Of a DNA stretch of 64,000 nt, positions 9,721-17,843 are shown piece by piece. The notes below the pieces were generated by a model. That model made no database searches, was not told the DNA's origin, and was given only the letters and a program-made list of their open reading frames with translations. The position numbers were made by a program, and so were the translations under genes. Where the stretch lies: contig JACJXU010000001.1 in NCBI GenBank assembly GCA_020636475.1, positions 682,001-746,000 on the forward strand. The letters are read 5' to 3'. Positions within the stretch are counted from its first letter, which is position 1. Each line of letters starts with the position of its first letter. Source of the stretch: Chitinophagales bacterium (GTDB lineage Bacteria > Bacteroidota > Bacteroidia > Chitinophagales > UBA2359).

Positions 9721-11904
9721 ATGATTTTTTGTAAATCAAGTTTTGTATTTACGATATTTTTGGGCTTGTCCAATTTTATCTTTGCGCAGGATTTTTTTGT
9801 ACAAGATTATCAAATTCCTGTTTACAACGCCAACGCACAAGCACTGCGTTTTCCTTTCTCGGGAGGTTTCAACAACCCACAGTTTTCGCAAGCCGACCTC
9901 GACAAAGACGGAATACCAGAAATTTTTGTTTTTGACCGCGCCGACGGGCAAGTTTTTGTGTTTGAGAATAATTCCACGCCTTCTACTATTCAACTAAATC
10001 TTGTACCCGAACTAAGCAATATTTTTCCCAAAATGCAACATTGGGCACTGCTTGCCGACTATAATTGCGATGGCGTTTGCGATATTTTTACGGCATCTTC
10101 TGATGATGGCATAACTGTTTTCAAAGGAAATTTTATCAATAATCAATTACATTTCAACGAAACATACCCGCCCTTAGCACTTGCTTCCGGTGAGCAAATT
10201 GAAATTAAACCCTACTCTATTCCTGCATTAAGTGATATTGACAATGATGGAGACTTGGATATTTTGGATTACGACTCTAATGGAATTTTTGTTAATTGGT
10301 TTAAAAATTTACAAGCCGAACAAAATCTACCCTGCGAAAATCTAACATTTGATTTAGAAAACTGCTGGGGGCAATTTAGCGGTGCCGCAGTTGCCGTAGA
10401 AAATACTTATATTTTAAATAGCGATTGCGAAGAAAAAAACACTGCCGAACGCCACCCGGGCGGCAGTTGTATGTTGGCATTTGATATTGACGGGGATAAT
10501 GACAAAGACTTGTTTTGCGGCGAATCGGGCATCAGTTCGCTTTCGCTGCTTATCAATGGAGGCTCGGCTGAAAACGCCTTGATGACAGCACAAGACAATC
10601 ATTTTCCTGCTTATAACGTACCTTTTGAAATGCCTTATTTTGCTGCGCCATTTGCCATTGATGTAAATAATGACGGATTTTCCGACTTGCTCATTAGCAC
10701 CAATAATGCCGAAAATGGTAGTTTTATAAACAACTGTTGGTACTACCAAAATAACCAAGACAGTCCCGCTACTTTTGCATGGCAGCAAAACGATTTTTTG
10801 CAAAACGAAACCATTGACTACAACAAAATAAGTCACCCACTACTATTCAACTACAACAACGACTCCTTGCCGGATTTGCTTATTGGCAGTTTTCGGGAAA
10901 ATGAAGACAATGGAACCTTCAAATCTTTAGTCCTATACGAAAATACCGGAACTTTAGAGACTCCCGCATTTAGTTTTGTTAGCGATGATGTAATAGATTT
11001 AGGGCTAATGTTTCAAACAACAGCCTTGCGCCCAAGCGTAGGAGATATAGACAACGATGGCGATGACGATTTAATTATTGGCGATGTTATTGGTCTTTTG
11101 TATTGGTATGAAAATACGGCTGCCCCTGGCGAAAATGCGCAATTTTCTTTTAAATCTCTCCTTTGGAATGGACAAAGTATTGGTAAAAACACTACACCTT
11201 TTTTGGTGGACATAAACGAAGACGGACTATTGGACTTGATAGTAGGCGAAAAAAACGGCAACCTCAATTATTTTCAAAACACAGGCGATTTCCAAAATCC
11301 CAACTTCAGCTTAATTTCCGAATATTGGGGCGCAGTAGATGTGCGTCAGGACAATGCCTTAGTGGGTTATTCCGTGCCATTTCTTTGGAAAAACAAGCAA
11401 AATATGTGGCAACTAATTGTCGGTTCTTTGTCAGGAAAAATTTTTGCTTACACCCAAATCGAAAACAATCTTACGCAAGGCTCATTCACTTTACAAAGCG
11501 ATAATTGGGGCAATTTCGATTACCTCAATTACAGCAGTCCATTTCTAAAAGACTTGAATAACGACCAAAAATATGAACTCCTTTTGGGCAATCAGCGCGG
11601 CGGTCTGCTATTTTTTACCGAACAAAATGTAACGGCTACTCCTGCTATTAGTTCATCGGAAAATATTGCACCTAAACTATATCCCAATCCCGCACAAAAC
11701 AGCGTGCAAATTGTTATGCCCACCCTTTCAACAACGCCCGTTGTGGTACATATTTACAACGCACAAATGCAATGCATACAATATTTGGAAAGCACCCAAC
11801 ACACAACACTTCTCAACACGCAAAACTGGCAAAATGGTGTTTATTGGATAGAAATAATACAAGAAAATAAAAAATACATCGAAAAATTGCTCATTTTTCA
11901 TTAA
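9721..11904 (+). CDS. FG-GAP/VCBS repeat protein with T9SS type A sorting domain
   Basis: 727 residues from the ATG at 9721, chosen because it starts a signal peptide (MIFCKSSFVFTIFLG...FIFAQ); the longer frame from 9670 would overlap the previous gene. Repeated calcium-loop-like FG-GAP motifs (DLDKDGIPEIFVFD, DIDNDGDLDILDYD, DIDGDNDKDLF, DVNNDGFSDLLIS, DIDNDGDDDLIIGD, DINEDGLLDLIVGE, DLNNDQKYELLLGN) suggest a beta-propeller. The tail (LYPNPAQNSVQIVMP ... GVYWIEI) is a T9SS type A sorting domain. It is expected to be cell-surface or secreted; the ligand is unknown. Confidence 0.9.
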   Translation: MIFCKSSFVFTIFLGLSNFIFAQDFFVQDYQIPVYNANAQALRFPFSGGFNNPQFSQADLDKDGIPEIFVFDRADGQVFVFENNSTPSTIQLNLVPELSNIFPKMQHWALLADYNCDGVCDIFTASSDDGITVFKGNFINNQLHFNETYPPLALASGEQIEIKPYSIPALSDIDNDGDLDILDYDSNGIFVNWFKNLQAEQNLPCENLTFDLENCWGQFSGAAVAVENTYILNSDCEEKNTAERHPGGSCMLAFDIDGDNDKDLFCGESGISSLSLLINGGSAENALMTAQDNHFPAYNVPFEMPYFAAPFAIDVNNDGFSDLLISTNNAENGSFINNCWYYQNNQDSPATFAWQQNDFLQNETIDYNKISHPLLFNYNNDSLPDLLIGSFRENEDNGTFKSLVLYENTGTLETPAFSFVSDDVIDLGLMFQTTALRPSVGDIDNDGDDDLIIGDVIGLLYWYENTAAPGENAQFSFKSLLWNGQSIGKNTTPFLVDINEDGLLDLIVGEKNGNLNYFQNTGDFQNPNFSLISEYWGAVDVRQDNALVGYSVPFLWKNKQNMWQLIVGSLSGKIFAYTQIENNLTQGSFTLQSDNWGNFDYLNYSSPFLKDLNNDQKYELLLGNQRGGLLFFTEQNVTATPAISSSENIAPKLYPNPAQNSVQIVMPTLSTTPVVVHIYNAQMQCIQYLESTQHTTLLNTQNWQNGVYWIEIIQENKKYIEKLLIFH

Positions 11905-11934
11905 ATGTTTACTTTTGGCTAAATTTATTCTATA

Positions 11935-12987
11935 TTGAAAGAAATATTGCTTACCATTGAAGGGGTTAGTTTAGTGGAGTTTTTTGGGATAAATAATGAA
12001 AAACTCACCCTCATAAAAAGAGCCTTTCCGGGCTTAAAAATAAATCATCGAGGGAATAAATTAACCGTTAGCGGCAATGAAGCCGAGGTGGTCCTTTTTG
12101 AAAATAAAATTGAAAGCATCTTGCTTTTTATCCGCAAATACGGACAAATTTCCATCCAAAACATCGAAACAATTTTAGAAGGCTTAGATATGGCAGTTGA
12201 AGACTTGCCCACGCCCGACAGTAGTGTTATTGTGTATGGACCCAACGGCAATACAGTACGTGCCAAAACGCCCAACCAAAAAATATTGGTAGAAACCATC
12301 AACGAAAATGATGTTGTTTTTGCCGTAGGTCCTGCCGGAACCGGAAAAACCTTTGTCGCCGTAGCAATGGCGGTAAAGTTTTTGAAAAATAAGTTGGTAA
12401 AACGCATTATCCTTACCCGCCCTGCCGTAGAAGCAGGCGAAAGTTTGGGTTATTTGCCCGGCGACCTCAAAGACAAAATTGACCCTTACCTCCGTCCTTT
12501 GTACGACTCCTTAGACGACCTACTTCCCAAAGATAAACTGAAACTTTTTATGGAAAACAGGGTCATCGAAATTGCGCCACTTGCGTACATGCGCGGGCGC
12601 ACGCTCAACAATGCTTTTATTATTCTGGACGAAGCCCAAAACGCGACCAATGTACAACTAAAAATGTTTCTCACACGCTTAGGTCCTTCCGCCAAATGCG
12701 TTATTACGGGCGATATGTCGCAAATAGACTTGCCGCACAACCAAAAATCGGGCTTGCGCAAAGCCATCGAAATTCTGGAACATATAAACGGAATTGGCGT
12801 AGTGCGCCTGAGCGAAGAAGATGTAGTGCGCCACCGTTTGGTAAAACAAATAATACGCGCCTATGACAAAGCCGATGACAACGAGCCGCAATACAACGTA
12901 AATTACAAAAAAGGAAAAAGACGCGAAGAATATAATCAAGAATCTCCTGCCGATTTGTTAGCCTCTAAGGAAGATATTACATCATAA
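11935..12987 (+). CDS. PhoH-family ATPase/helicase-like protein
   Basis: 350 residues. The start is TTG at 11935 ([10 protein letters not shown]); no ATG gives a full N-terminus. An N-terminal KH-like region ([18 protein letters not shown]) precedes the PhoH ATPase core with Walker A GPAGTGKT (about residue 133), [19 protein letters not shown], Walker [11 protein letters not shown], and the sensor-like motif [12 protein letters not shown]. Known: PhoH/YbeZ proteins act with YbeY and ribosome-maturation factors; RNA-helicase activity has been proposed. ybeY is not adjacent. Length is normal. Confidence 0.93.
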   Translation: MKEILLTIEGVSLVEFFGINNEKLTLIKRAFPGLKINHRGNKLTVSGNEAEVVLFENKIESILLFIRKYGQISIQNIETILEGLDMAVEDLPTPDSSVIVYGPNGNTVRAKTPNQKILVETINENDVVFAVGPAGTGKTFVAVAMAVKFLKNKLVKRIILTRPAVEAGESLGYLPGDLKDKIDPYLRPLYDSLDDLLPKDKLKLFMENRVIEIAPLAYMRGRTLNNAFIILDEAQNATNVQLKMFLTRLGPSAKCVITGDMSQIDLPHNQKSGLRKAIEILEHINGIGVVRLSEEDVVRHRLVKQIIRAYDKADDNEPQYNVNYKKGKRREEYNQESPADLLASKEDITS

Positions 12988-13018
12988 AAACCAAATTTCA
13001 ATAGCTAAAACTTTACCT

Positions 13019-14209
13019 ATGTACGGCAATTTTCAATCTTTTTTGCAAAACGAACTGAACGAAATAGAAAAAGCAGGACTTTACAAACTCGAACGCACTA
13101 TTACGGGTCCACAAGCCGCAGATATTCATACTTTAGAAGGCGGCGATGTAATTAATTTTTGTGCCAACAACTACTTGGGCTTGTCTTCGCACCCGCAAGT
13201 AATAGAAGCAGCACACCAAACACTTCAAACGCACGGCTTTGGTATGTCTTCGGTGCGCTTTATTTGCGGCACACAAGATATTCACAAAGAATTGGAAGCA
13301 GCTATCGCCAAATTTCTCGGAACAGAAGACAGTATTTTATACGCGGCTGCTTTCGATGCAAACGGAGGCGTTTTTGAACCGCTTTTTTTAGAAGAAGATG
13401 CCATTATTTCCGACCAACTCAACCACGCTTCTATCATTGACGGAGTACGACTTTGCAAAGCGCAACGCTATCGCTACCTGCACAATGATATGAACGACTT
13501 GGAAGAACAACTCAAAAAAGCGCAGGCACAACGCTTTCGGGTAATTGTTACCGATGGTGTTTTTTCGATGGACGGCACGATTGCCCAATTAGATAAAATT
13601 TGTGATTTGGCGGATAAATACAATGCCTTAGTGATGATTGACGAGTGTCATGCCAGCGGATTTATGGGCAAAACCGGACGCGGCACACATGAATTTAGAA
13701 ATGTAATGGGGCGTATTGATATTATAACCGGAACACTGGGCAAAGCTCTTGGCGGTGCTTCGGGCGGATTTACGGCAGCACGCAAAGAAATAGTAGATTT
13801 GCTGCGCCAACGCTCGCGCCCTTATCTTTTTTCCAATACCGTAGCTCCGCCTATTGTGGGAGCTTCGCTGAAAGTTTTGGAAATATTATCGCAAAGCACC
13901 GCCCTGCGCGACAAATTGGAAACTAACACACGCTATTTTCGCGAAAAAATGACGGCAGCAGGTTTTGATATTAAAGCCGGAGAGCATCCTATTGTACCCG
14001 TAATGTTGTACGATGCCGCTTTGTCGCAGCAGTTTGCCCAAAAACTTTTGGCAAAAGGAATTTATGTAATTGGTTTTTATTATCCTGTAGTACCCAAAGG
14101 GCAGGCACGTATACGCGTACAACTCTCGGCAATACACGAACAAGAGCATTTGGACAAAGCCATTGCCGCCTTTACCGAAGTAGGAAAAGAGTTGGGCGTT
14201 TTGAAGTAA
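13019..14209 (+). CDS. kbl: Glycine C-acetyltransferase (2-amino-3-ketobutyrate CoA ligase)
   Basis: 396 residues, full length. PLP-dependent alpha-oxoamine synthase fold. The opening ([20 protein letters not shown]) and [12 protein letters not shown] match Kbl; [27 protein letters not shown] (PLP-ring Asp and His) and [15 protein letters not shown] (Schiff-base Lys at about 242) are present. Known reaction: 2-amino-3-oxobutyrate + CoA to glycine + acetyl-CoA, the second step of threonine degradation. The partner threonine dehydrogenase (tdh) is not adjacent. It lies 31 nt after phoH on the same strand. Confidence 0.95.
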   Translation: MYGNFQSFLQNELNEIEKAGLYKLERTITGPQAADIHTLEGGDVINFCANNYLGLSSHPQVIEAAHQTLQTHGFGMSSVRFICGTQDIHKELEAAIAKFLGTEDSILYAAAFDANGGVFEPLFLEEDAIISDQLNHASIIDGVRLCKAQRYRYLHNDMNDLEEQLKKAQAQRFRVIVTDGVFSMDGTIAQLDKICDLADKYNALVMIDECHASGFMGKTGRGTHEFRNVMGRIDIITGTLGKALGGASGGFTAARKEIVDLLRQRSRPYLFSNTVAPPIVGASLKVLEILSQSTALRDKLETNTRYFREKMTAAGFDIKAGEHPIVPVMLYDAALSQQFAQKLLAKGIYVIGFYYPVVPKGQARIRVQLSAIHEQEHLDKAIAAFTEVGKELGVLK

Positions 14210-14243
14210 AAAAAACTTCAAATACCTGCTAAGGAAATAAACC

Positions 14244-15047
14244 TTATTTCTTCAAGGTCACTTTTGCACAATGTGTATTAGTAAGGTCTTTTATCACTTC
14301 TAAAATTGCCGAACTTTGGTCGCTGGCATTTCCTAAGTTTTTGCTGAGAATATTTCCCATAGCAATACGCTCGGTTTTAGAGGTATTGCTGTTCCAAGTG
14401 TAATATTGCTCGTCGGCTACTATTTGTTTGCGCCCGCTATCTAATGCGCTGATGCCAACGCTGTACAACTTATCTTTTAGTTCGCCGCCTGCCGGATAAG
14501 TAACTTTTGCCACATAATTATTAGAAGAACTGGTAAAAATTTCGCAAAGACAATCGCCTTTAAAAACCTCATCAATAAATTTCGTGGTTTGGTTCAGAAC
14601 AATTTTCCAAGTACCCTCTTTTTTAAGCATTGAAATACTTTGTATTTCCCGCGCCGAGTATTCTTTTACGCCATTGCGCGTTACATCATATTCGCACTCT
14701 GCAATAGTGAGTCCCCAATTATTTTTACTTACCGTTTTCAAAAAATTGGTTACGCGGTAATTTACCACCAAACCTGTAGTATTGGCGTAACCGTCAATCA
14801 TATTTTTAAAATCATTGTACGGTTCTTCAATAATTTGCAACTCTTGATTGATGTACAAACGATGCTCTGTTTCTACATAATTTATATCAAAATATTTCAA
14901 AACCGACTGCGCATTGTGGGTTTCATGAAGCGATGAAATGTTTTTTGCCACATTTTGCAATACGTCTTCTATGGCTGCTACGTCGTCATTTTGCGCATAG
15001 CTCATAATAGATAATAAAATAAATAAAGGGTAAAAGTATTTTTTCAT
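14244..15047 (-). CDS. Secreted hypothetical protein, NTF2-like N-terminal half possible
   Basis: 267 residues with a signal peptide (MKKYFYPLFILLSIMSYAQ). The first half (IEDVLQNVAKNISSLHETHNA ... ECEYDVTRNG ... GTWKIVLNQTTKFIDE) resembles an NTF2/SnoaL-like fold by pattern only; the second half is beta-rich (AKVTYPAGGELKDKLY). No catalytic motif is recognised. It converges on kbl, 34 nt apart. Expected in the periplasm or outer surface; function unknown. Confidence 0.75.
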   Translation of the reverse strand: MKKYFYPLFILLSIMSYAQNDDVAAIEDVLQNVAKNISSLHETHNAQSVLKYFDINYVETEHRLYINQELQIIEEPYNDFKNMIDGYANTTGLVVNYRVTNFLKTVSKNNWGLTIAECEYDVTRNGVKEYSAREIQSISMLKKEGTWKIVLNQTTKFIDEVFKGDCLCEIFTSSSNNYVAKVTYPAGGELKDKLYSVGISALDSGRKQIVADEQYYTWNSNTSKTERIAMGNILSKNLGNASDQSSAILEVIKDLTNTHCAKVTLKK

Positions 15048-15242
15048 AAAGTTTTTTTTAGCGGCGAAAATTACGAAATGTGTTTAGAAATAAAAATTTT
15101 ATTCGGTTATATTGTGTAAATAATGACTTATTTTGACAATATGAGGCTAACGCTACCGGACTAACCCTAAAGGTTTACTGACAAAAGGGTCAGAAACGCA
15201 TTTAGAGACAGATTCCATCAGCTGAACAACTACAATGGACTA

Positions 15243-15294
15243 AATTCCTCCGCTTGCAAATTCCGTTTGCGTGTCGTAACTTCGTGAAGTTGTA
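15243..15294 (+). repeat. 52-bp direct repeat, copy 1
   Basis: Identical to 17758-17809 at 50 of 52 positions. It contains two small inverted repeats (GCAAA/TTTGC and AACTT/AAGTT). It lies 35 nt before the lipoprotein gene; the second copy lies 35 nt before the helicase gene. Confidence 0.8.
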
Positions 15295-15328
15295 TTGCAT
15301 TCCTCGCCATTACGAAAAAGAATAAAAC

Positions 15329-15760
15329 ATGAAACAAAAAATGATTCTGCTAATCGGATTGGTTTACCTTACCTGCAATCAAGAAACAAAAGAAATTCGC
15401 CCCAGAGAGACAAAAGAAATTCGTCCCAAAGAAGCAAATATGTCTTGTGGAAATTTCTTTATCAAAGGGCAATATAATATTGAAACATATACATTTTGTA
15501 GCACAATACCAACGGAGGTTCAATACCGATATAAAAGCGGATATTGGAAATTTTGGAATATAGGTGGTCAGCTAATTGCAGAAGGAGCCTATAAATTGGA
15601 GAAAAAAACTATTGAGGGTCAAGGTGGATGCTCTTATGAAATAATTGAAGGAATAATAGATGAACCCACTTGGAAGTTTTGGGATAATAAAGGAAATCAA
15701 ACTGGATTTAACGAGGAATTAATAAGTCAATTGAAATCTTGTATAGAATCATTAAATTAA
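15329..15760 (+). CDS. Small lipoprotein with YwqK/MORN-like repeats
   Basis: 143 residues. Signal peptide and lipobox (MILLIGLVYLTC, lipidated Cys about residue 16). The N-terminal region carries a short tandem duplication (TKEIRPRE then TKEIRPKE, about 24 nt). The rest has two GYWKFWNIGGQ / PTWKFWDNKGN units resembling the aromatic-Gly repeats of YwqK-type proteins. Role unknown; probably attached to the outer or inner membrane facing the periplasm. It lies directly after the first 52-bp repeat. Confidence 0.65.
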   Translation: MKQKMILLIGLVYLTCNQETKEIRPRETKEIRPKEANMSCGNFFIKGQYNIETYTFCSTIPTEVQYRYKSGYWKFWNIGGQLIAEGAYKLEKKTIEGQGGCSYEIIEGIIDEPTWKFWDNKGNQTGFNEELISQLKSCIESLN

Positions 15761-15841
15761 TATATAACATTAAAACATATTTCACTTCTTTAGAATTTGG
15801 ACTAACAATCAGCTTTATCTATCCGACAGTACAAATAATAA

Positions 15842-16392
15842 TTTGGAAAAAATAAAAACGGCAAGAAGCAAACTATACAACGTTCAGCTGTACCATCACA
15901 AAATGACACTGTAAATGACACTGTATTTTCTTTGATAAGACAAAATAAGAACATAACGGCAGCTGAAATTAGCGAACAAATGAAGATAATACTAAAATCG
16001 AATAGTTATTGCGTATTAAAAAGGTAAAAATCTTTTTTCGCCGTATAGCAGTTTTTGGCGTTAAAAATTTTTGAAGCCTTGGAAAAAATTTAGCCCAAAA
16101 ACTGCGGTTTTGCCCCAATAGGGCAAAAATACCTTGAAAAAAGTGTCCTTTCTTTTGCTTCGTTTTCTTTGGACAAGCAAAGAAAATGAAGAAGTCCCCA
16201 AGCATAGTTTTTGTAACTAAAATTGCGAGGCAGATACTTACCTTTAATAATTCCTAAACCAATACGCAACTTTCATACGGTTTTGGTATAAGTTTAAGTA
16301 CCGCAAAACGGAAAATAAAAGCCCTGAAAGAACAAGGAATAATAGAACGGATTGGAAGCGACAAAACAGGTTATTGGAAGATTATCAAATAA
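15842..16392 (+). pseudogene. Relic of a winged-helix (RecG-like/AlbA_2 type) regulator, split by a MITE-like element
   Basis: The left piece (15842-15989) reads ...NDTVFSLIRQNKNITAAEIS / EQMKI and stops inside the inserted element. The right piece (16292-16392, in frame once the insert and one TAA are removed) reads SLSTAKRKIKALKEQGIIER / IGSDKTGYWKIIK and a stop. Joined, these make the standard C-terminal winged helix found at the end of many ATP-binding/AlbA_2 regulators (EQMKI-SLSTAKRKIKAL). Only this C-terminal domain survives: a stop codon just upstream and no N-terminal part show the gene was already a fragment, or was reduced after the insertion. Confidence 0.8.
15990..16288 (-). mobile_element. 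MITE-like non-autonomous element, single-body copy, inside a gene relic
   Basis: 299 bp. Ends are imperfect inverted repeats, about 20 of 28 positions alike: the left starts TACTAAAATCG, the right (reverse strand) TACCAAAACCG, and both contain TTGCGTATT. Flanked by the direct repeat TAA (15987-15989 and 16289-16291). The body, read on minus, matches the units at 24512-25250: TTCTTCATTTTCTTTGCTTG, a TTTTGCCC/GGGCAAAA hairpin, and CTGCTATACGGCGAAAAAAG. It encodes no transposase. Confidence 0.85.
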
Positions 16393-16582
16393 TAATGGGT
16401 TACAATACTTGAAAACAATAAATAATAAAAAGTAATTATTTAAAAGTGAGGCACTCGAAATGCTCAATGCTTGATACACAAACTCTTGGCTAAAATAGTC
16501 GCTTCGCTTTCATTTTGTTCAAGATGGAGCATCCTTCGAGAGAACGCTATAATCAAGACAACAATTTAACAAATTTGACCCC

Positions 16583-17668
16583 ATGTCGTTAATTTTATAC
16601 GCATTTATATTCTTTTATTTTTTAGCATTATCCATTGGAGTACTAAAACTCTTAAAAGAAAATGCCAATTCCGTAGAAATCATAATTGGCACTCTCTACA
16701 TATTTTCAATAGCACTGTTCGCAATTGGAATGTCAGTCCATTCTAACCCATATTACAAAGCCATTGACCCTATTGATATGGAGTGTTATAGTCCATTTTC
16801 AGGAAAGGAAGCTACCACATTAATTTTTTATATTTTGGCTTTCAATATTTCATTGCTTTTAGTTTGGGTTAAGGGTAATATTTTGCCACCATTAACATTG
16901 ACCCTTGCTTTGATTTTTATACTAATTGGAGTACTTTTAAATATAGGAATTTTATTTCAAATATCAGTTCACAATACGGAAACACTTAACACATACAATG
17001 GTGGTGAAGGCAAAATTTTATTTTTATTTGCACCAATTTTTAGTATTGTACTTGGCGTTTATCTCATCTATAAAACAACAACCCAAGAAATAAACGATGC
17101 ATTTGAAAAGACATATTCAAACAAAATCTTAAACTATCTAAACACTTTTTTAGCGAAAAAGAGTAGCAATCCATTTTGGATAGTTGTACTAATGTTTCCG
17201 GTATTTTTTATTACAACACTACTTTTAATTTTGTTTGGACAAGACGCGAACTCAATTGTAAAAGCATTTACAGACACAACAACTTGGAGGTTATCTCAAC
17301 AAATTCATCCACCAATACTTGACCATAAAGGACATTATCTATGTACTGTTGCAACATTAGGACACCCAAAAATTGTAAAACCAATAAGATTTGGGAAAAG
17401 AAACGGAGGGCGAATTATTGTAAATAGACAACTTCTAATTGCAAACGCATTTGAAGAAATGATTCAAGATTTATCGCCAAGACTTCATTACAAAATAAGG
17501 ACTATTTATGACCAATATGGATACAATCTTTCAAAGAAAATTAATACCACATTTCTGTCAAGCATCACTTATATTTTGATGAAACCATTGGAATGGATTT
17601 TTCTAATATTCCTATATTTGATTTGCAATAAACCAGAACAAAAAATAAATAAACAGTATGCTGAATAA
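16583..17668 (+). CDS. Multi-pass membrane protein of unknown function
   Basis: 361 residues. About six or seven hydrophobic segments: residues 1-25, 35-52, 75-95, 98-125, 148-165, 200-220 and a C-terminal one near 325-345. Between the last two is a soluble stretch (TTWRLSQQIHPPILDHKGHY, VKPIRFGKRNGGRIIVNRQL, HYKIRTIYDQYGYNLS) that looks like a conserved cytoplasmic domain; it may belong to the DUF6688 family, but I am not certain. The ORF is intact. It lies between the gene relic and the helicase in the accessory island, and its composition is poorer in GCC/CGC codons by eye than the flanking core genes. Confidence 0.7.
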   Translation: MSLILYAFIFFYFLALSIGVLKLLKENANSVEIIIGTLYIFSIALFAIGMSVHSNPYYKAIDPIDMECYSPFSGKEATTLIFYILAFNISLLLVWVKGNILPPLTLTLALIFILIGVLLNIGILFQISVHNTETLNTYNGGEGKILFLFAPIFSIVLGVYLIYKTTTQEINDAFEKTYSNKILNYLNTFLAKKSSNPFWIVVLMFPVFFITTLLLILFGQDANSIVKAFTDTTTWRLSQQIHPPILDHKGHYLCTVATLGHPKIVKPIRFGKRNGGRIIVNRQLLIANAFEEMIQDLSPRLHYKIRTIYDQYGYNLSKKINTTFLSSITYILMKPLEWIFLIFLYLICNKPEQKINKQYAE

Positions 17669-17757
17669 TGTTCGAACTGGCAATATAAAGACTGAAGTGA
17701 TTCTATCAACATTTGTGCAAGTTTCAACGACTACTTCTTCCAACAGCCAATTTACCC

Positions 17758-17809
17758 AATTCCTCCGCTTGCAAATTCTGTTTGCGTGTCGTAACTTAGT
17801 GAAGTTGTA
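17758..17809 (+). repeat. 52-bp direct repeat, copy 2
   Basis: 50 of 52 positions match 15243-15294 in the same orientation (C/T and C/A differences). It sits directly upstream of the helicase ORF. Confidence 0.8.
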
Positions 17810-17843
17810 CTTGCGTGAATGTATATAAAAAAGACGCTACACA

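Noticed and set aside
14244..15047. Assignment as a SnoaL/NTF2 enzyme
   Set aside because: Only a loose helix-strand pattern supports it and no active-site residues are identifiable, so it was left as hypothetical.
15120..15240. Small hairpin CTGAC/GTCAG region as a terminator or small RNA
   Set aside because: The stem is only five base pairs and no T run follows.
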